From the NCBI GenBank assembly GCA_902500785.1, contig CABVRW010000004.1:1-50661 (forward strand): 50,661 bases of DNA. Direction: 5' to 3'. The notes beneath the pieces are model-generated. The model was given only the letters and a program-made list of their open reading frames with translations, made no database searches and had not been told where the DNA came from. The translations under genes were made by a program, and so were the position numbers. Below are positions 34,720-43,903 of this stretch, piece by piece. This DNA is from an uncultured Nitrospira sp. (lineage in GTDB: Bacteria; Nitrospirota; Nitrospiria; Nitrospirales; Nitrospiraceae). Position 1 is the stretch's first letter. The number at the start of each line of letters is the position of its first letter.

Positions 34720-36075
34720 TCAAACGGCCTCGCGAGTCTCCAGGCTCTCAAACTTGGCAAACCGATCATGAAAAAACAACTCCCGTTTTCCGATCGGCCC
34801 GTTGCGATGCTTACTGACTAAAATATCGGCGATGCCTTTCCGTTCCGTGCCCGGCTCGTAGACTTCTTCACGGTAGATGAACATGACCACGTCGGCATCC
34901 TGCTCGATCGCGCCGCTTTCCCGCAAATCAGCCAGCATGGGAATCGGCGGTTTCCTGGCTTCAACCGCGCGGCTCAACTGCGACAAGGCAATGACCGGGA
35001 CGTTCAGCTCTTTGGCCAGGCTTTTGAGGGATCGCGAGATGTCGGATATTTCTTGCTGCCGCGATTCGGAGTCGCTCTTCCCCTGCATGAGCTGCAGGTA
35101 ATCCACAATCAACAAATCGAGGCCCCGTTCGGCCTTGAGCCGTCTGGCTTTCCCACGCATCTGCTGCACGGTCACGGCTCCGGAATCGTCGATAAAGATC
35201 GGCGCTTGTTCCAGCTTGCCGGCCGCCTCAGCCAACCGCCACCAATCTTCCTTCTGCAGCCGGCCGGTTCGAAGGGAGTGCGAATCGACCCGGGCCTCGG
35301 AACTCAACATGCGGAGCACCAGTTGCGGCTTCGACATTTCGAGGCTGAAAATTCCGACGACGGTCCCGGCGTGAAGCGCGGCATGTTGCGCCATCCCGAG
35401 CGCCAGACTGGTCTTCCCCATACTCGGCCTTCCGGCCACCACGATCAAATCCGAAGGCTGCAATCCCGCCGTCAAGTCATCCAGATCGTAAAACCCTGTG
35501 GGCACGCCCGTCACACGTTCCTTCCGCTTGGACAGCTTGTCTACGACATCAAGGCTCTCTTTGATGATCTGATTGACCGGCGTAAAAGACCGATCGAGCT
35601 TTCCCTGGGCAAGACTAAAGACCGAGCGTTCGGCAAAATCCAGCAACTCGTCGACGGCCACCGTCCCGTCATACCCGCGGGTCACGACCTCCGTCGAGGT
35701 TTGAATGAGTCCGCGCAGCAACGCCTTGTCTCGCACGATCTTGCTGTGGTACCGAATGTTCGCCGCCGTCGGCACCACCTGGACCAGCTCGGCCAGATAG
35801 GCTGATCCTCCGATCGCCTCAAGCTCCGAACGCCCCTTCAGGCATTCCGTCAGCGTGATCTGATCGATGACCTCGCCGCGATCGGAGAGTTCGAGCATTG
35901 CCTGATAAATCTTGCGATGCGCGGTCCGGTAAAACTCCTCATCCGTCAGCACTTCCATAACCTTGGCCATCGCCGTATTGTCCAGCAAAATAGCGCCGAG
36001 CACCGACTGTTCGGCCTCGACATTCTGCGGTGGCAACTTGGGCGCGGTGAGATCCATGGCGGAAAGCGCCTTCAT
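34720..36075 (-). CDS. dnaB: Replicative DNA helicase DnaB
   Basis: A 451-residue hexameric helicase that unwinds DNA at the replication fork. The N-terminal domain has PPQNVEAEQSVLGAILLD; the RecA-like domain has Walker A GRPSMGKT (215-222), VGIFSLEMSKPQL, Walker B DLLIVDYLQLM and the arginine-finger region SKHRNGPIGKRELFF near the C-terminus. The length is normal and there is no intein insertion. The first ATG overlaps the hisZ stop by four bases (ATGA), so the two are translationally coupled; a second ATG six codons later (36057) is possible. Linking a replication helicase to hisZ and serA is a chance-looking but tight arrangement. Confidence 0.97.
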   Translation of the reverse strand: MKALSAMDLTAPKLPPQNVEAEQSVLGAILLDNTAMAKVMEVLTDEEFYRTAHRKIYQAMLELSDRGEVIDQITLTECLKGRSELEAIGGSAYLAELVQVVPTAANIRYHSKIVRDKALLRGLIQTSTEVVTRGYDGTVAVDELLDFAERSVFSLAQGKLDRSFTPVNQIIKESLDVVDKLSKRKERVTGVPTGFYDLDDLTAGLQPSDLIVVAGRPSMGKTSLALGMAQHAALHAGTVVGIFSLEMSKPQLVLRMLSSEARVDSHSLRTGRLQKEDWWRLAEAAGKLEQAPIFIDDSGAVTVQQMRGKARRLKAERGLDLLIVDYLQLMQGKSDSESRQQEISDISRSLKSLAKELNVPVIALSQLSRAVEARKPPIPMLADLRESGAIEQDADVVMFIYREEVYEPGTERKGIADILVSKHRNGPIGKRELFFHDRFAKFESLETREAV

Positions 36076-37196
36076 GCGCGACTCCTGCGCCGCCGGTGTT
36101 CGGCAGCAACCCGCTTGGGACGGCCTGTTGTGGATGCTACGACGGGAACAGGCATCGCACCACCGGTGTAATCAATGGCTCGAAACAGACGATCGACATC
36201 GAGAGCAAATCCGGTGGATGCAGCCGTGCGACCGAACCGACCCATCAGATGATCGTATCGGCCTCCTCCTCCCACCTCCGCCCCGATTCCAGGCGCAAAG
36301 ACATCAAAAACGATCCCGTCATAGTATTCAAACCCGCGGAATTCTCCTAAATCGAGCAACACTGCCTGTCGCCCAGGCGACACCAACCGCTCATAGACGT
36401 GCGCAAGACGATCGAGTGGTCGCAGAAGATTCCGGTCACGGCCGACCAACTTTCTCCCGCGCGCCAACACCTCCGGCCCACCGCATAATTCCAACGCTTC
36501 AAGAATGACCCTCCCGGTCGATCGGGATACACCATCTCGCTTCAACAGTTCTTCGAGGAGCGGCATGTCTTTCCGCGCGGCCGCCTGCTCCACTCGCTTC
36601 TGGCCTTCACTGGATAAACCGGATCGAACGAGCAGAGCCATAAAAAACCCGACGTGACCGACCGCGACCTTGAACGACGACAGTCCCACTCGACTCAAAC
36701 ATTCAAGGAGGAGCGTCAGGACCTCGGCATCACCGGCCACTCCGTCGACCCCGATCAGCTCAGCCCCGACTTGAAAAATCTCACGGTCACGGCCGGCGTG
36801 TTCACGCTCATACCGAAACACGGACGTGCGATAACACAAACGCAGCGGAAGCCGCGCGCCCATCATGCCCATCGCGACCGTTCTCGCGATTTGCGCGGTC
36901 GCATCCGGACGCAGCAGCATCAATCGGCCCGTCGTTCGATCGACCAACTGATAACTTTTCTCGATGAGCTCTGACTCCAGGCCGGGCGCGAGCACGTCCA
37001 GATACTCGAACATCGGGAGGATGATCTCGTCGTAGCCCCCATGAGCGAGCACGGCGAGCAAGGTCTGTTCGAGATGTCGAATGCGTCGAGCGGCCTCAGG
37101 AAGGATGGTGCTCATTCCGACTGGAATGAGCGACCGTTCCCGACCTGCCGCCATCGGCGCGGAGGAAGAAGTGGCCTTCAACGAAAGGAAGCCCAT
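36072..37196 (-). CDS. hisZ: ATP phosphoribosyltransferase regulatory subunit HisZ
   Basis: A 374-residue HisRS-like protein without tRNA-charging function. HisZ partners a short-form HisG to make the first enzyme of histidine synthesis and gives it histidine feedback. Class II synthetase-type motifs are visible: IPVGMSTILPEAARRIRHLE, motif 2 LRLCYRTSVFRYERE preceded by LLRPDATAQIARTVA, and AEVGGGGRYDHLMGRFG. It lacks the HisRS anticodon-binding domain, which supports HisZ over HisS. The start at 37196 follows serA by 18 bases; an ATG at 37154 is an alternative. The C-terminus is Arg-rich (GRPKRVAAEHRRRRSRA). hisG is not in the window. Confidence 0.92.
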   Translation of the reverse strand: MGFLSLKATSSSAPMAAGRERSLIPVGMSTILPEAARRIRHLEQTLLAVLAHGGYDEIILPMFEYLDVLAPGLESELIEKSYQLVDRTTGRLMLLRPDATAQIARTVAMGMMGARLPLRLCYRTSVFRYEREHAGRDREIFQVGAELIGVDGVAGDAEVLTLLLECLSRVGLSSFKVAVGHVGFFMALLVRSGLSSEGQKRVEQAAARKDMPLLEELLKRDGVSRSTGRVILEALELCGGPEVLARGRKLVGRDRNLLRPLDRLAHVYERLVSPGRQAVLLDLGEFRGFEYYDGIVFDVFAPGIGAEVGGGGRYDHLMGRFGRTAASTGFALDVDRLFRAIDYTGGAMPVPVVASTTGRPKRVAAEHRRRRSRA

Positions 37197-37214
37197 GGTC
37201 GACTGCCGGGCAAT

Positions 37215-38807
37215 CTACAAGCCTTTCGACAGGTCGGCGACCTTTACGGAAAGGATGTGCTTGCTGCTCGTAATCTGATCGAGGACGGGCGAAGGAAGTG
37301 GCGCATCGAGCCCGAAAATCAACAAGGCGTTGCCGCCGCGCTCTTCCCGTGAACACTGCATGCGCGCAATATTGATGTTGTGATCGCCAAGAATATGCCC
37401 CACTGTGCCGATGACCCCCGGACGATCCTCGTTCAGAATCAGGAGAAGATGATTATCCGGCACTACCTCCACCTTGAACTGATCGATCTCAATGACGCGC
37501 GGATCCTTCCGATGGTAGAGAGTCCCGGCTACCTGATGGGATTGTTTCCCGGCCTCCACCCGCACTCGAATCACACTGGTAAAATCTCCGGCATCGTTGA
37601 TCTTCACTTCTTTGACTTCGATGCCACGCTCCTTGGCGACCACCGGGGCGTTCACATAGTTGACCGGATCTTCGAGGATGGGGGTCAGAAGTCCCTTCAG
37701 CACCGCAATCGTCAACGGCGCGACATTCAACCCCGCAACTTCTCCGCTGTACTCGACGGTCAACCGCTCTAAGCCACCTTCCAACAGCTGCGCCTGCAGG
37801 AGCCCGACACGCTCCCCAAGCGACAGATACGGCTGAAGCTGCGGCAAAAGCTCCGGCGAGACGGAAGGGATGTTGACCGCGCCACGGGCGATCCCTTTGG
37901 TGAAGTACTCGACGATCTGCTCGGCGATCCCGATGGCCACGTTTTCCTGCGCTTCCGTCGTGGAGGCGCCGATGTGCGGCGAGCAAATAAAATTGTCCAG
38001 CGCCAACAGCGGGTTATCTGGCTTCACCGGCTCATCTTCGAACACATCAAACGCGGCAGCGGCAACCTTCTTGGTTTTAAGCGCCTCGCAGAGGTCCCCT
38101 TCATGCACAATCCCGCCGCGCGCGCAATTGGCAATCATGACGCCCGTTTTCATCTTGGCAATGGCTTGCGCATTGATGAGTGCCTTGGTTTCCGGAGTGA
38201 GGGGCGTGTGCACGGAGATGACGTCGGCGCGGCGGAACAATTCATCCAATTCGACGATGGTCACGCCCATTTTCTGCGCACGTTCCTGTGCCAGATAGGG
38301 GTCATATGCCATCACCTGCATCCCGACTCCCTGAGCGAGCTTGGTAAGATACCCGCCGATTTGTCCGACCCCGACAATCCCGAGCACCTTGTTGTACAAC
38401 TCCACGCCCATGAACTTTTCTTTTTCCCACTTCCCGGTCTTGGTCGAGGCAGTGGCTTGCGGGATGCGGCGCGACATCGAAAAAATCATGGCCATCGTAT
38501 GCTCGGCGGTCGTCACGGTATTCCCGCCCGGCGTATTCATCACGACAATGCCACGACGGGTTGCGGCCGGGGTATCGACGTTGTCCAGGCCGGAACCGGC
38601 TCGCCCTACCACCTTCAGCTGACCGGCTGCAGCAATGACTTCGGCAGTGACCTTGGTGCCAGACCGGACGATCAGCCCATCCGCATCCTTGATCTCCTTC
38701 AATAACTCCTCTTTAGGCAGCTTGGTTTTCACCACCACCGTAAAGCCGGCCTTCTCCAACACCTCCACACCCTGCTTCGAGAGACTATCGCTGACCAAAA
38801 TTTTCAT
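37215..38807 (-). CDS. serA: D-3-phosphoglycerate dehydrogenase
   Basis: A 530-residue type 1 PGDH that oxidises 3-phosphoglycerate to 3-phosphohydroxypyruvate with NAD, the first step of serine synthesis. The substrate/NAD domains show VVGRAGSGLDNVD, the Rossmann motif GIVGVGQIGG (143-152), and the catalytic Arg, Glu and His in NCARGGIV, VFEDEP and SPHIGAST. After residue 315 come the allosteric-substrate-binding domain and a C-terminal ACT domain (about 455-530, LLLILNEDRPGVIGTVGHIL) that usually binds serine. It lies 28 bases downstream of the class V aminotransferase gene and 18 bases before hisZ. Confidence 0.97.
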   Translation of the reverse strand: MKILVSDSLSKQGVEVLEKAGFTVVVKTKLPKEELLKEIKDADGLIVRSGTKVTAEVIAAAGQLKVVGRAGSGLDNVDTPAATRRGIVVMNTPGGNTVTTAEHTMAMIFSMSRRIPQATASTKTGKWEKEKFMGVELYNKVLGIVGVGQIGGYLTKLAQGVGMQVMAYDPYLAQERAQKMGVTIVELDELFRRADVISVHTPLTPETKALINAQAIAKMKTGVMIANCARGGIVHEGDLCEALKTKKVAAAAFDVFEDEPVKPDNPLLALDNFICSPHIGASTTEAQENVAIGIAEQIVEYFTKGIARGAVNIPSVSPELLPQLQPYLSLGERVGLLQAQLLEGGLERLTVEYSGEVAGLNVAPLTIAVLKGLLTPILEDPVNYVNAPVVAKERGIEVKEVKINDAGDFTSVIRVRVEAGKQSHQVAGTLYHRKDPRVIEIDQFKVEVVPDNHLLLILNEDRPGVIGTVGHILGDHNINIARMQCSREERGGNALLIFGLDAPLPSPVLDQITSSKHILSVKVADLSKGL

Positions 38808-38835
38808 TGTCGTGGTGCCTTACCTGATCGTGAGT

Positions 38836-39981
38836 CTAGGACTGTCCCATAATAATTTCTTGAGCCTTCGCCACCCCGCTGCCGAGTTTTACGGGATAGC
38901 CCAGCCCCTTGATGACCATCTCCACCGCCGCCAAGGCCGTGATGACATCAAAGCTATCGATATAGCCCATATGTGAAATACGGAAGATCTTGCCCTTCAG
39001 GTGATCCTGACCTCCTGCGGCCGTCATGCCGTACTGTGTTCGCAAATTTTTATACACCGCCTGACCGTCCACACCTTGCGGCGCCTCGATGGCAGTCAAG
39101 GCATCGCTCGGACGTTCCCGGGGGAAGATAGAGAGCCCAGCGGCCTTGACGCCTTCACGCATCGCCGTCGCCAACATGGCGTGGCGAGCGAAAACTGCTT
39201 CCAAGCCTTCGGCCTTCAGAATGTTCATCACTTCCTTCAAGCCCAAGATGAGCGAGACGGCCGGCGTATAGGCAGTCGTACTCTTCTGCTGATTTTCTCG
39301 CTCGCGCTTAAAATTGAAATAGAACGCCGCGTTCTTCGCCTTGTCGGCCAATCGCCAGGCCTTTTCACTCACACTGGCAAAGGCCAATCCCGGCGGCAAC
39401 ATCAGCGCCTTCTGCGAGCCGGTGATGACCACATCGAGGCCCCAGGCATCGGTCTTGAGGTCAAGCACTCCCAGAGCGGTGATCGCATCCACTACCAGAA
39501 TGGTCTCCTCATACCCTTTGACAATATCGGCCAACGCTTTGACGTCGTGCGCCACGGCCGTGGAGGTTTCGCTGGCCTGCACATAGACGGCCTTAATCGA
39601 TGGATCCTTCTTCAACGCATCGGCAACGGCCTGCGGATCCGCCGCGTGCCCCCACTCGACTTTCAGCTCGGTCACCTGCGCGCCGAACGCCTTACACAGC
39701 TTCGTCCATCGTTCACCGAATTTGCCCCCATTGATCGTCAGGGCCTTATCCCCTGGAGACAGGAAATTCGAAACCGATCCTTCCATGCCCCCGGTGCCGG
39801 ATGCCGCGAGAATCAACACATCGTTCCTGGTCTGAAACAGCCACTTCAGGTCCTCACGAACCTCGGCAAAGAGTTTGTCGAATTCAGGAGCACGGTGATG
39901 AATCATCGGTCTGGCCATCGCCAGTAACACCTCCGGAGGAACGGGGGTGGGTCCAGGAGCCAGCAAATACCGTTTGAGCAT
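38836..39981 (-). CDS. Class V aminotransferase, possible phosphoserine aminotransferase
   Basis: A 381-residue PLP enzyme of the serine-glyoxylate/alanine-glyoxylate aminotransferase type: LLAPGPTPVPPEVL at the start, ASGTGGMEG for phosphate binding, VVDAITALG with Asp165, and the Schiff-base Lys191 in TGSQKALMLPPG. The family uses serine, alanine or aspartate and glyoxylate or pyruvate. Being first in an operon with serA suggests it supplies the second serine step, transamination of phosphohydroxypyruvate, as proposed for similar pairs in other lineages lacking classical SerC; that is inference. The ATG at 39981 is chosen because GAGGAGG precedes it. The promoter lies at 40038-40066. Confidence 0.92.
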   Translation of the reverse strand: MLKRYLLAPGPTPVPPEVLLAMARPMIHHRAPEFDKLFAEVREDLKWLFQTRNDVLILAASGTGGMEGSVSNFLSPGDKALTINGGKFGERWTKLCKAFGAQVTELKVEWGHAADPQAVADALKKDPSIKAVYVQASETSTAVAHDVKALADIVKGYEETILVVDAITALGVLDLKTDAWGLDVVITGSQKALMLPPGLAFASVSEKAWRLADKAKNAAFYFNFKRERENQQKSTTAYTPAVSLILGLKEVMNILKAEGLEAVFARHAMLATAMREGVKAAGLSIFPRERPSDALTAIEAPQGVDGQAVYKNLRTQYGMTAAGGQDHLKGKIFRISHMGYIDSFDVITALAAVEMVIKGLGYPVKLGSGVAKAQEIIMGQS

Positions 39982-40037
39982 GGAACGATCCTCCTCACTG
40001 TACGGAACGAACAATGTCAGGGATTTAGAAGGGGCGT

Positions 40038-40066
40038 ACGCTACCATAGCCCCCCTGAGGTGTCAA
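40038..40066 (-). promoter_or_regulatory. Sigma-70 promoter of the aminotransferase-serA-hisZ-dnaB operon
   Basis: Minus-strand TTGACA (40066-40061), exactly 17 bases, then TAGCGT (40043-40038), preceded by TGG, which fits an extended -10. The start point would be near 40030, about 50 bases before the ATG at 39981. Confidence 0.72.
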
Positions 40067-40204
40067 GGTAACAACCCGTGAAGATGCTTATCTTTTCAGC
40101 AACTTCAACACATCGCGCAAGATTGATATCCGGGAGAGTCCACGACTTCACGTGCGATCTTTTCCAGGCCTCATTTCAATTCATAATTCAACTCCCTCAA
40201 TTTC

Positions 40205-40233
40205 TTGACAAGTTGCACCCTCCTCGATAGGCT
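40205..40233 (+). promoter_or_regulatory. Sigma-70 promoter of the transglycosylase gene
   Basis: Plus-strand TTGACA (40205-40210), 17 bases, then TAGGCT (40228-40233). The -35 is perfect and the -10 keeps the key TA----T positions. The predicted start near 40240 leaves a 49-base leader before the ATG at 40289. Confidence 0.6.
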
Positions 40234-40288
40234 ACCCTTCAAGAGTCAGTCACCACACACTCCCTGAACCGTCTAAGTGGGTACCCTT

Positions 40289-41695
40289 ATGCATGCACGT
40301 TTCCTGGGCAGAGGTGTTCGCGCGCTGTCGGTACTATCATTCTGCCTGGCTTCTCTCTCGTGGCCAGCCCTTACAGGAGCGGAGTCGCCGACTCCGCTTG
40401 AAGTCGATCCGCCCACGAGCACAGACACCACCGCAGAAAGTGTTCCGTCAGAAGATACTCCCTCCCTCATCCAGGAACCGGAATACTCGCTGGAAGAAGC
40501 AGATCGCACCGCTGCCACCGAGCTCGAGGCGACCGAACCTCCAGCCCCCGTTGCCAGCGAACCGTCGACGGAAGTGCCGCCGGCCGAGGCGCTTCTTCAA
40601 CTCAAGCCTCTCAGCGGCGCCGCGGCCAGATTTACGGACCTGCTGACACCTCCGGCTGAGGTGGTCCAGGAAGAAGCCGCCGCCCAGGGCCCGGAATCGG
40701 AGGACGCGCTCGCATATAATGTACCGATCGTGCTTGACCCGTCCGTTCAAGGCCACATTCGTTTTTTCAACGTGTCTATTCGTAACCGGTTTGAACAATG
40801 GCTCATCCGCCTCAGCCACTACCGGCCGCTGGTGGATAGTATTTTCTCCGAGTTCCAGCTTCCCAGCGATCTCATCTATTTGTCTCTCGTTGAAAGCGGA
40901 TTTAATCCCCACGCCCTTTCTCGCGCCCGTGCGGCCGGCCCGTGGCAATTCATGAAAGGCACCGCCAAGGTGTATGGACTGCGCGTCGACAGTTATGTGG
41001 ATGAACGGCGAGACCCCGTGAAGTCGACCGTCGCGGCTGCGCGCTATCTGCGTGACTTGTACGATTTGTTCGGCACCTGGCCTCTGGCGATGGCGGCCTA
41101 CAACGCCGGAGAAGGCAAGGTGATGCGCGCCCTCCATACGGCACAAGCGGAGAGCTTTTCAGACATTGCGAAGACACGGCTGATCCGACGGGAAACCAAG
41201 GAATATGTGCCTCGTTTCATGGCCGCGACCATCATCGCTAAGAATCCCGACCGCTATGGCTTTCCGCAGAACGAGGTCCAGCCTCACCAGTTTGAAGAGG
41301 TGGTCGTCCGGCGCTCCATCCATTTCAAGGCTATTGCCAATGTCACGGGAATTTCGTACCAGGAATTGAAAGTGCTGAACCCGGAACTGCGGCGCGATGC
41401 CACACCTCCTGACGATGCCGAGTATCATCTGAAGGTTCCGGTCGGCACCAGGGAAAAGGTTGAACGGCTATTGGATCGGGCCCCGACCCACAAGTTCGCG
41501 CCACTCTCTGTCCCCGTCAAGGGACGGCGCGTCAAGCCTGAACCAGACTCCGGGCACTGGTATCGAGTGCGAGTCGGCGACTCACTTGAGAAAATCGCCA
41601 AACGATTCAACATCTCCGTCAAAACCCTGAAATCCATCAATAACCTGACAGGCCATACCATCAAGGCAGGGAGCCGTTTGGTCATCACGCACTAA
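40289..41695 (+). CDS. Membrane-bound lytic murein transglycosylase, MltD-like
   Basis: A 468-residue cell-wall enzyme. A signal peptide (about 1-33, ALSVLSFCLASLSWPALTGAES) precedes an acidic, Pro/Glu-rich low-complexity stretch (35-140), then an SLT catalytic domain with Glu202 in YLSLVESGFNPHALS, GPWQFMKGTAKVYGL and MAAYNAGEGKV. Weak LysM-like repeats at about 320-390 and a clear C-terminal LysM (HWYRVRVGDSLEKIAKRFNI, about 425-468) bind peptidoglycan. It cleaves glycan strands to form anhydromuramic ends. ATG 40289 is preferred over GTG 40277, which would add four residues. It is expressed rightward from its own promoter, divergent from the serA operon. Confidence 0.92.
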   Translation: MHARFLGRGVRALSVLSFCLASLSWPALTGAESPTPLEVDPPTSTDTTAESVPSEDTPSLIQEPEYSLEEADRTAATELEATEPPAPVASEPSTEVPPAEALLQLKPLSGAAARFTDLLTPPAEVVQEEAAAQGPESEDALAYNVPIVLDPSVQGHIRFFNVSIRNRFEQWLIRLSHYRPLVDSIFSEFQLPSDLIYLSLVESGFNPHALSRARAAGPWQFMKGTAKVYGLRVDSYVDERRDPVKSTVAAARYLRDLYDLFGTWPLAMAAYNAGEGKVMRALHTAQAESFSDIAKTRLIRRETKEYVPRFMAATIIAKNPDRYGFPQNEVQPHQFEEVVVRRSIHFKAIANVTGISYQELKVLNPELRRDATPPDDAEYHLKVPVGTREKVERLLDRAPTHKFAPLSVPVKGRRVKPEPDSGHWYRVRVGDSLEKIAKRFNISVKTLKSINNLTGHTIKAGSRLVITH

Positions 41696-41732
41696 CGCGA
41701 CTCCATCTCTCCGCGTCATTCTGAGTGAACTG

Positions 41733-42566
41733 CTAGGGGTTCTTCTTGGAGGACGGAGCAGCAGACTTACCTGAAGATTTGGCGGGCGCTTCAGTCTGGG
41801 GAGCGGGCGCTCTCACTGCCGGAGCGGGTGCAGCATCGGTCGCCGGATTCTCCGGAGACTTCTTCACTTCCAGCACTTTCACTCTTACGGCGGCTTCACT
41901 CGTGAAGGGCGAGTTGGGATAATTTTTCATCAGGTCCTGATAATGCGCGAGGGCCCCCTCGGGACGGGACTGCGACTCTTCCAGTTTTGCCAGCTCGAAC
42001 AACACATGGTCCTTATTGAGGGCGCCGGGGATCTCAAGAATCCCTGCAAATGCCTTGACCGCCTGATCGCGATCGCCTTTGACCAAATAAGCATAGGCAA
42101 GCCGTTGCTGCACGAGCCCCAGAAGCGAGGTATTGGAGCTATAAAGCAACATGAATCGCTTGTAGGTTTCAATCCCCGCATCCACTTCATTGGCTAGAAC
42201 TTGGGCATTACCCAGACGGAACAATGCCAGCGGCGCAACGGGACTCCGCGGATACTGATCCACAACCTGCTTATACAGCGTAATCGCCTGCGCGAGTTGT
42301 TCGTGCCCTTTTTTTGGATCATCGGCAGGCCGATTGAGATAGTGGAGCGTCGCTTCTTGATCGAGTTCACGGGCCTTCAGTGTGGATTGATGGTCATACC
42401 ACATGACACCGGCAACCACCGCCGCTGCGACAAGCAATACCCCCAACCCAGCGAGCACGGCACGCCGTTGCTCCTCCAAGACATGGAGAAACCGATCCAC
42501 TCCGCTCAGCAAATGGGCTTCGTCGAGTGGATCACCTTTGGATGGAATCTTGATTCGATAACTCAT
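41733..42566 (-). CDS. YfgM-like membrane-anchored TPR protein
   Basis: A 277-residue protein with a short cytosolic head, one membrane segment (AVLAGLGVLLVAAAVVAGVMWY, about 36-57), then periplasmic tetratricopeptide-like repeats (YKQVVDQYPRSPVAPLALFRLGNAQVL, VLFELAKLEESQSRPEGALAHYQDLMKNYPNSPF) and an Ala/Pro/Lys-rich tail (from about 240). The layout matches YfgM/ancillary SecYEG subunit proteins, which help periplasmic chaperone traffic; that match is by architecture only. It converges with the transglycosylase gene (37 bases apart) and diverges from bioF. Confidence 0.75.
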   Translation of the reverse strand: MSYRIKIPSKGDPLDEAHLLSGVDRFLHVLEEQRRAVLAGLGVLLVAAAVVAGVMWYDHQSTLKARELDQEATLHYLNRPADDPKKGHEQLAQAITLYKQVVDQYPRSPVAPLALFRLGNAQVLANEVDAGIETYKRFMLLYSSNTSLLGLVQQRLAYAYLVKGDRDQAVKAFAGILEIPGALNKDHVLFELAKLEESQSRPEGALAHYQDLMKNYPNSPFTSEAAVRVKVLEVKKSPENPATDAAPAPAVRAPAPQTEAPAKSSGKSAAPSSKKNP

Positions 42567-42628
42567 CGTGTCACGATCATTCTATCGGCAGAGTATACGA
42601 AACGGTCGTATCTGAAAGCCTCGCGCCT

Positions 42629-42634
42629 TATACT
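42629..42634 (+). promoter_or_regulatory. Candidate -10 box for bioF
   Basis: TATACT on the plus strand, five of six consensus bases, 54 bases before the bioF ATG. The -35 region 16-18 bases upstream is poor. A second TATACT lies on the minus strand in the same gap and may serve the YfgM-like gene, so the two starts may be arranged back to back. Confidence 0.35.
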
Positions 42635-42687
42635 AGGGAGCAGTCAGCCTTGTCAAATATCCAAGCCCGTCAAGAACGCAGGGCGTT

Positions 42688-43848
42688 ATGTTCAAGGAAT
42701 ATCTCCAAACATTACAGGATCAACACCTCCTGCGCCGGCTTCGCACCATCGCCTCGGCCACGGGGCCGACGGTCACGCTCGACAATCACACGGTGATTCT
42801 CCTCTCGTCCAACAATTACCTGGGCCTTGCCGCACACCCGGCAGTCGTGGAGGCAGCCGTCGCGGCCACCCGTCAATACGGGGCTGGATCCGGGGCATCA
42901 CGTCTCGTTTGCGGCAGCCTGACGCCTCATGAGGCACTTGAAACCGCACTCGCCCAGTTCAAAGGCACGGAAGCCGTGCTCACATTTGCCGCCGGATACT
43001 TGGCGAATATCAGCGTCATTCCGGCGCTGATTGGGAAAGACGGACTCATCCTCGCCGACCGCCTCTGCCATGCCAGCCTGATCGACGGCTGCCGCTTGAG
43101 CGGCGCCACATTTCGCGTCTACCGCCATCGAGACATGAATCATCTGGAACAACTACTCTCCCGTCGGCCCTCGACCAAACCGACCCTCATCGTGACCGAC
43201 GGAATCTTCAGCATGGATGGGGACATCGCCCCGATGAGGGACATCGCCCTCTTGGCGGAACGGTATGGCGCAGCGGTCTATGTCGACGATGCGCACGGCA
43301 CAGGCATCCTGGGGAAAACAGGACGCGGCACCCTCGAACATTGTGAAGTCGAATCGCACGTGCCCTATCACATGGGCACCTTAAGTAAAGCGCTTGGGAG
43401 CGCAGGAGGGTACCTGGCTGGATCAGCCACATTCATTGCCTATCTCGTGAACACCTGCCGCGCCTTTACCTACACCACCGCTCCCCCGCCGGCCTCCGCT
43501 GCAGCCGCCACTGCTGCACTCGGCGTCATCAGGCGGGAGCCGGAACGGCGCGCCCAATTGTGGCAAAATCGCGAACGCCTCGCGCAAGGTCTCAGTCGGC
43601 TCGGCTTCCACCTCGCCCCTTCAGAGAGCCCAATCCTCCCGATTATCGTGGGCGATCCCGATCGTGCGATGAACCTCGCCCACACACTGCTCACTCTCGG
43701 GGTCTACGCCCCCGCCATTCGTCCACCGACAGTGCCTCCGGCCACGAGTCGGATTCGTCTCAGCATCACGGCCGATCACACTTCTGCGCACATCGACCAG
43801 GCACTGGCCGCACTCGCACAAGCGGGCCGTGAGCTGGATATGATTTAG
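42688..43848 (+). CDS. bioF: 8-amino-7-oxononanoate synthase or related alpha-oxoamine synthase
   Basis: A 386-residue PLP enzyme. BioF joins pimeloyl-thioester and alanine in biotin synthesis; the same family includes KBL and serine palmitoyltransferase. Visible are SSNNYLGLAAHPAV, YGAGSGASRLVCGSLTPHEALE, TDGIFSMDGDIAP, VDDAHGTGILG (Asp201, His203 over the cofactor) and the Schiff-base Lys234 in GTLSKALGSAGGY. BioF is favoured by length and the DAHGTG-GK-GRG pattern, but there are no other biotin genes in the window to confirm it. AGGGCG precedes the ATG. It is a single-gene unit, with a weak hairpin downstream. Confidence 0.87.
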   Translation: MFKEYLQTLQDQHLLRRLRTIASATGPTVTLDNHTVILLSSNNYLGLAAHPAVVEAAVAATRQYGAGSGASRLVCGSLTPHEALETALAQFKGTEAVLTFAAGYLANISVIPALIGKDGLILADRLCHASLIDGCRLSGATFRVYRHRDMNHLEQLLSRRPSTKPTLIVTDGIFSMDGDIAPMRDIALLAERYGAAVYVDDAHGTGILGKTGRGTLEHCEVESHVPYHMGTLSKALGSAGGYLAGSATFIAYLVNTCRAFTYTTAPPPASAAAATAALGVIRREPERRAQLWQNRERLAQGLSRLGFHLAPSESPILPIIVGDPDRAMNLAHTLLTLGVYAPAIRPPTVPPATSRIRLSITADHTSAHIDQALAALAQAGRELDMI

Positions 43849-43881
43849 CGCAGGACATTGAGCATTGCACCGACCGCCGAC

Positions 43882-43894
43882 AGCCGCTGCGGCT
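43882..43894 (+). terminator. Weak terminator after bioF
   Basis: AGCCG-CTG-CGGCT, a 5-bp stem with a three-base loop, followed by a T/C-rich tail (TCCCTCTTCT), 33 bases after the bioF stop. Short for a Rho-independent terminator. Confidence 0.3.
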
Positions 43895-43903
43895 TCCCTC
43901 TTC

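Larger units (their letters stand above)
39982..40288. other. Divergent promoter region
   Basis: A 307-base gap between the leftward serA operon and the rightward transglycosylase gene. It carries one good promoter for each direction (40038-40066 minus, 40205-40233 plus), about 140 bases apart. Nothing else is recognised between them. Confidence 0.5.

Noticed and set aside
40261-40288. GTG start at 40277 for the transglycosylase
   Set aside because: It adds only four residues before an ATG that opens directly into the signal peptide.
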